The position numbers and the translations under genes were made by a program. Below are positions 20,115 to 20,279 of a stretch of 20,279 bases of DNA, piece after piece. The notes under the pieces are model-generated. The model was given only the letters and a program-made list of their open reading frames with translations. It did no database searches and was not told where the DNA came from. Position 1 is the stretch's first letter, and each line of letters starts with the position of its first letter. Source of the stretch: Candidatus Saccharimonadota bacterium (lineage in GTDB: Bacteria > Patescibacteriota > Saccharimonadia > Saccharimonadales > UBA7683); the NCBI GenBank assembly GCA_018061375.1, contig JAGOUG010000012.1, positions 1 to 20,279 on the forward strand. The letters are read 5' to 3'.

Positions 20115-20279
20115 ATGACTGCAAAAACACTTACAGAATATAAAGAATTTGGGCTAATGATGGCTCGTGAAGCCGGCGCAATTATGCGAAAGTACTCTCA
20201 AATAGACCAAGAAGTTGAACGTAAGAGCGACAATACCCCAGTAACTATTGCCGACAAAACCATTAACACTCTTTTAATT
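20115..20279 (+). CDS. inositol-monophosphatase-family phosphatase, 5' end
   Basis: The first 55 codons of a gene running off the window. The protein starts MTAKTLTEYKEFGLMMAREAG, continues AIMRKYSQ, and reaches VERKSDNTPVTIADKTIN. The KSDxTPVTxAD block is typical of the N-terminal part of the inositol monophosphatase / histidinol phosphatase / 3',5'-bisphosphate nucleotidase family (magnesium-dependent phosphate hydrolysis). The catalytic metal motifs lie beyond the window, so the substrate cannot be predicted; the TPVT wording slightly favours histidinol-phosphatase-like members. Confidence 0.85.
   Translation, partial: MTAKTLTEYKEFGLMMAREAGAIMRKYSQIDQEVERKSDNTPVTIADKTINTLLI

Noticed and set aside
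1..20279. CRISPR array, insertion sequence or prophage genes
   Set aside because: No spaced direct repeats, transposase, integrase or phage structural gene was seen.
1..20279. Alternative genetic code with TGA as glycine, as in some CPR phyla
   Set aside because: TGA ends at least the genes at 6043 and 15243 in ATGA overlaps, and no in-frame TGA is needed to keep any conserved protein intact.

Overview
The window looks like chromosomal DNA of a small-genome bacterium of the Patescibacteria/CPR type, most likely Candidatus Saccharibacteria (TM7). This is inference. It rests on very compact gene spacing, a ComEC core without its usual C-terminal nuclease-like domain, a secreted lamin-tail-domain protein with Cys repeats, a lone VKOR-type disulfide catalyst, and many promoters placed so close to the start codon that the mRNA would be leaderless. 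TGA is used as a stop (genes ending at 6043 and 15243), so the recoded genetic code of some CPR lineages does not apply.

Region 1 (1-4510) is a chaperone block. A perfect CIRCE operator overlaps the promoter of dnaK, followed by a VKOR-family protein, a LysE/RhtB exporter and dnaJ, and closed by a strong bidirectional terminator. Two extragenic palindromic repeats of a similar type follow dnaK and dnaJ. A small DUF4870-type membrane protein converges from the minus strand.

Region 2 (4971-9723) is the most unusual part. Four consecutive ATP-grasp ligase genes, the third fused to a RimB-like aspartic-protease-fold domain, plus a DUF192 protein, are packed into one apparent operon with overlapping or close junctions behind a good promoter. 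It looks like a multi-enzyme protein or peptide amino-acid ligation system, possibly reversible. The substrate is unknown.

Region 3 (9775-14147) holds small single-gene units: a polytopic membrane protein, tRNA-Lys(UUU) with an unusual U73, a nucleoside deaminase, a DUF1059-like protein, an APH-like kinase with different codon use, an M15 peptidase, another membrane protein, and a DUF4287/DUF1801 pair.

Region 4 (14140-20279) holds a minus-strand VIT1/CCC1-like transporter, divergent from a Ham1/RdgB-like nucleotide pyrophosphatase coupled to a P-loop kinase. Then come comEC, a YebC/PmpR-family regulator, a coiled-coil protein, the lamin-tail surface protein and the 5' end of an inositol-monophosphatase-family gene.

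A global pattern links the regions. Most first genes of transcription units have a -10 hexamer, usually extended (TGn), ending 6-10 bases before the ATG and lack a Shine-Dalgarno. Shine-Dalgarno sites occur mainly at internal operon genes and a few leadered genes (dnaK, the YebC-family gene, the DUF1059-like gene and the DUF4870 gene). No stretch longer than 300 bases lacks a gene.
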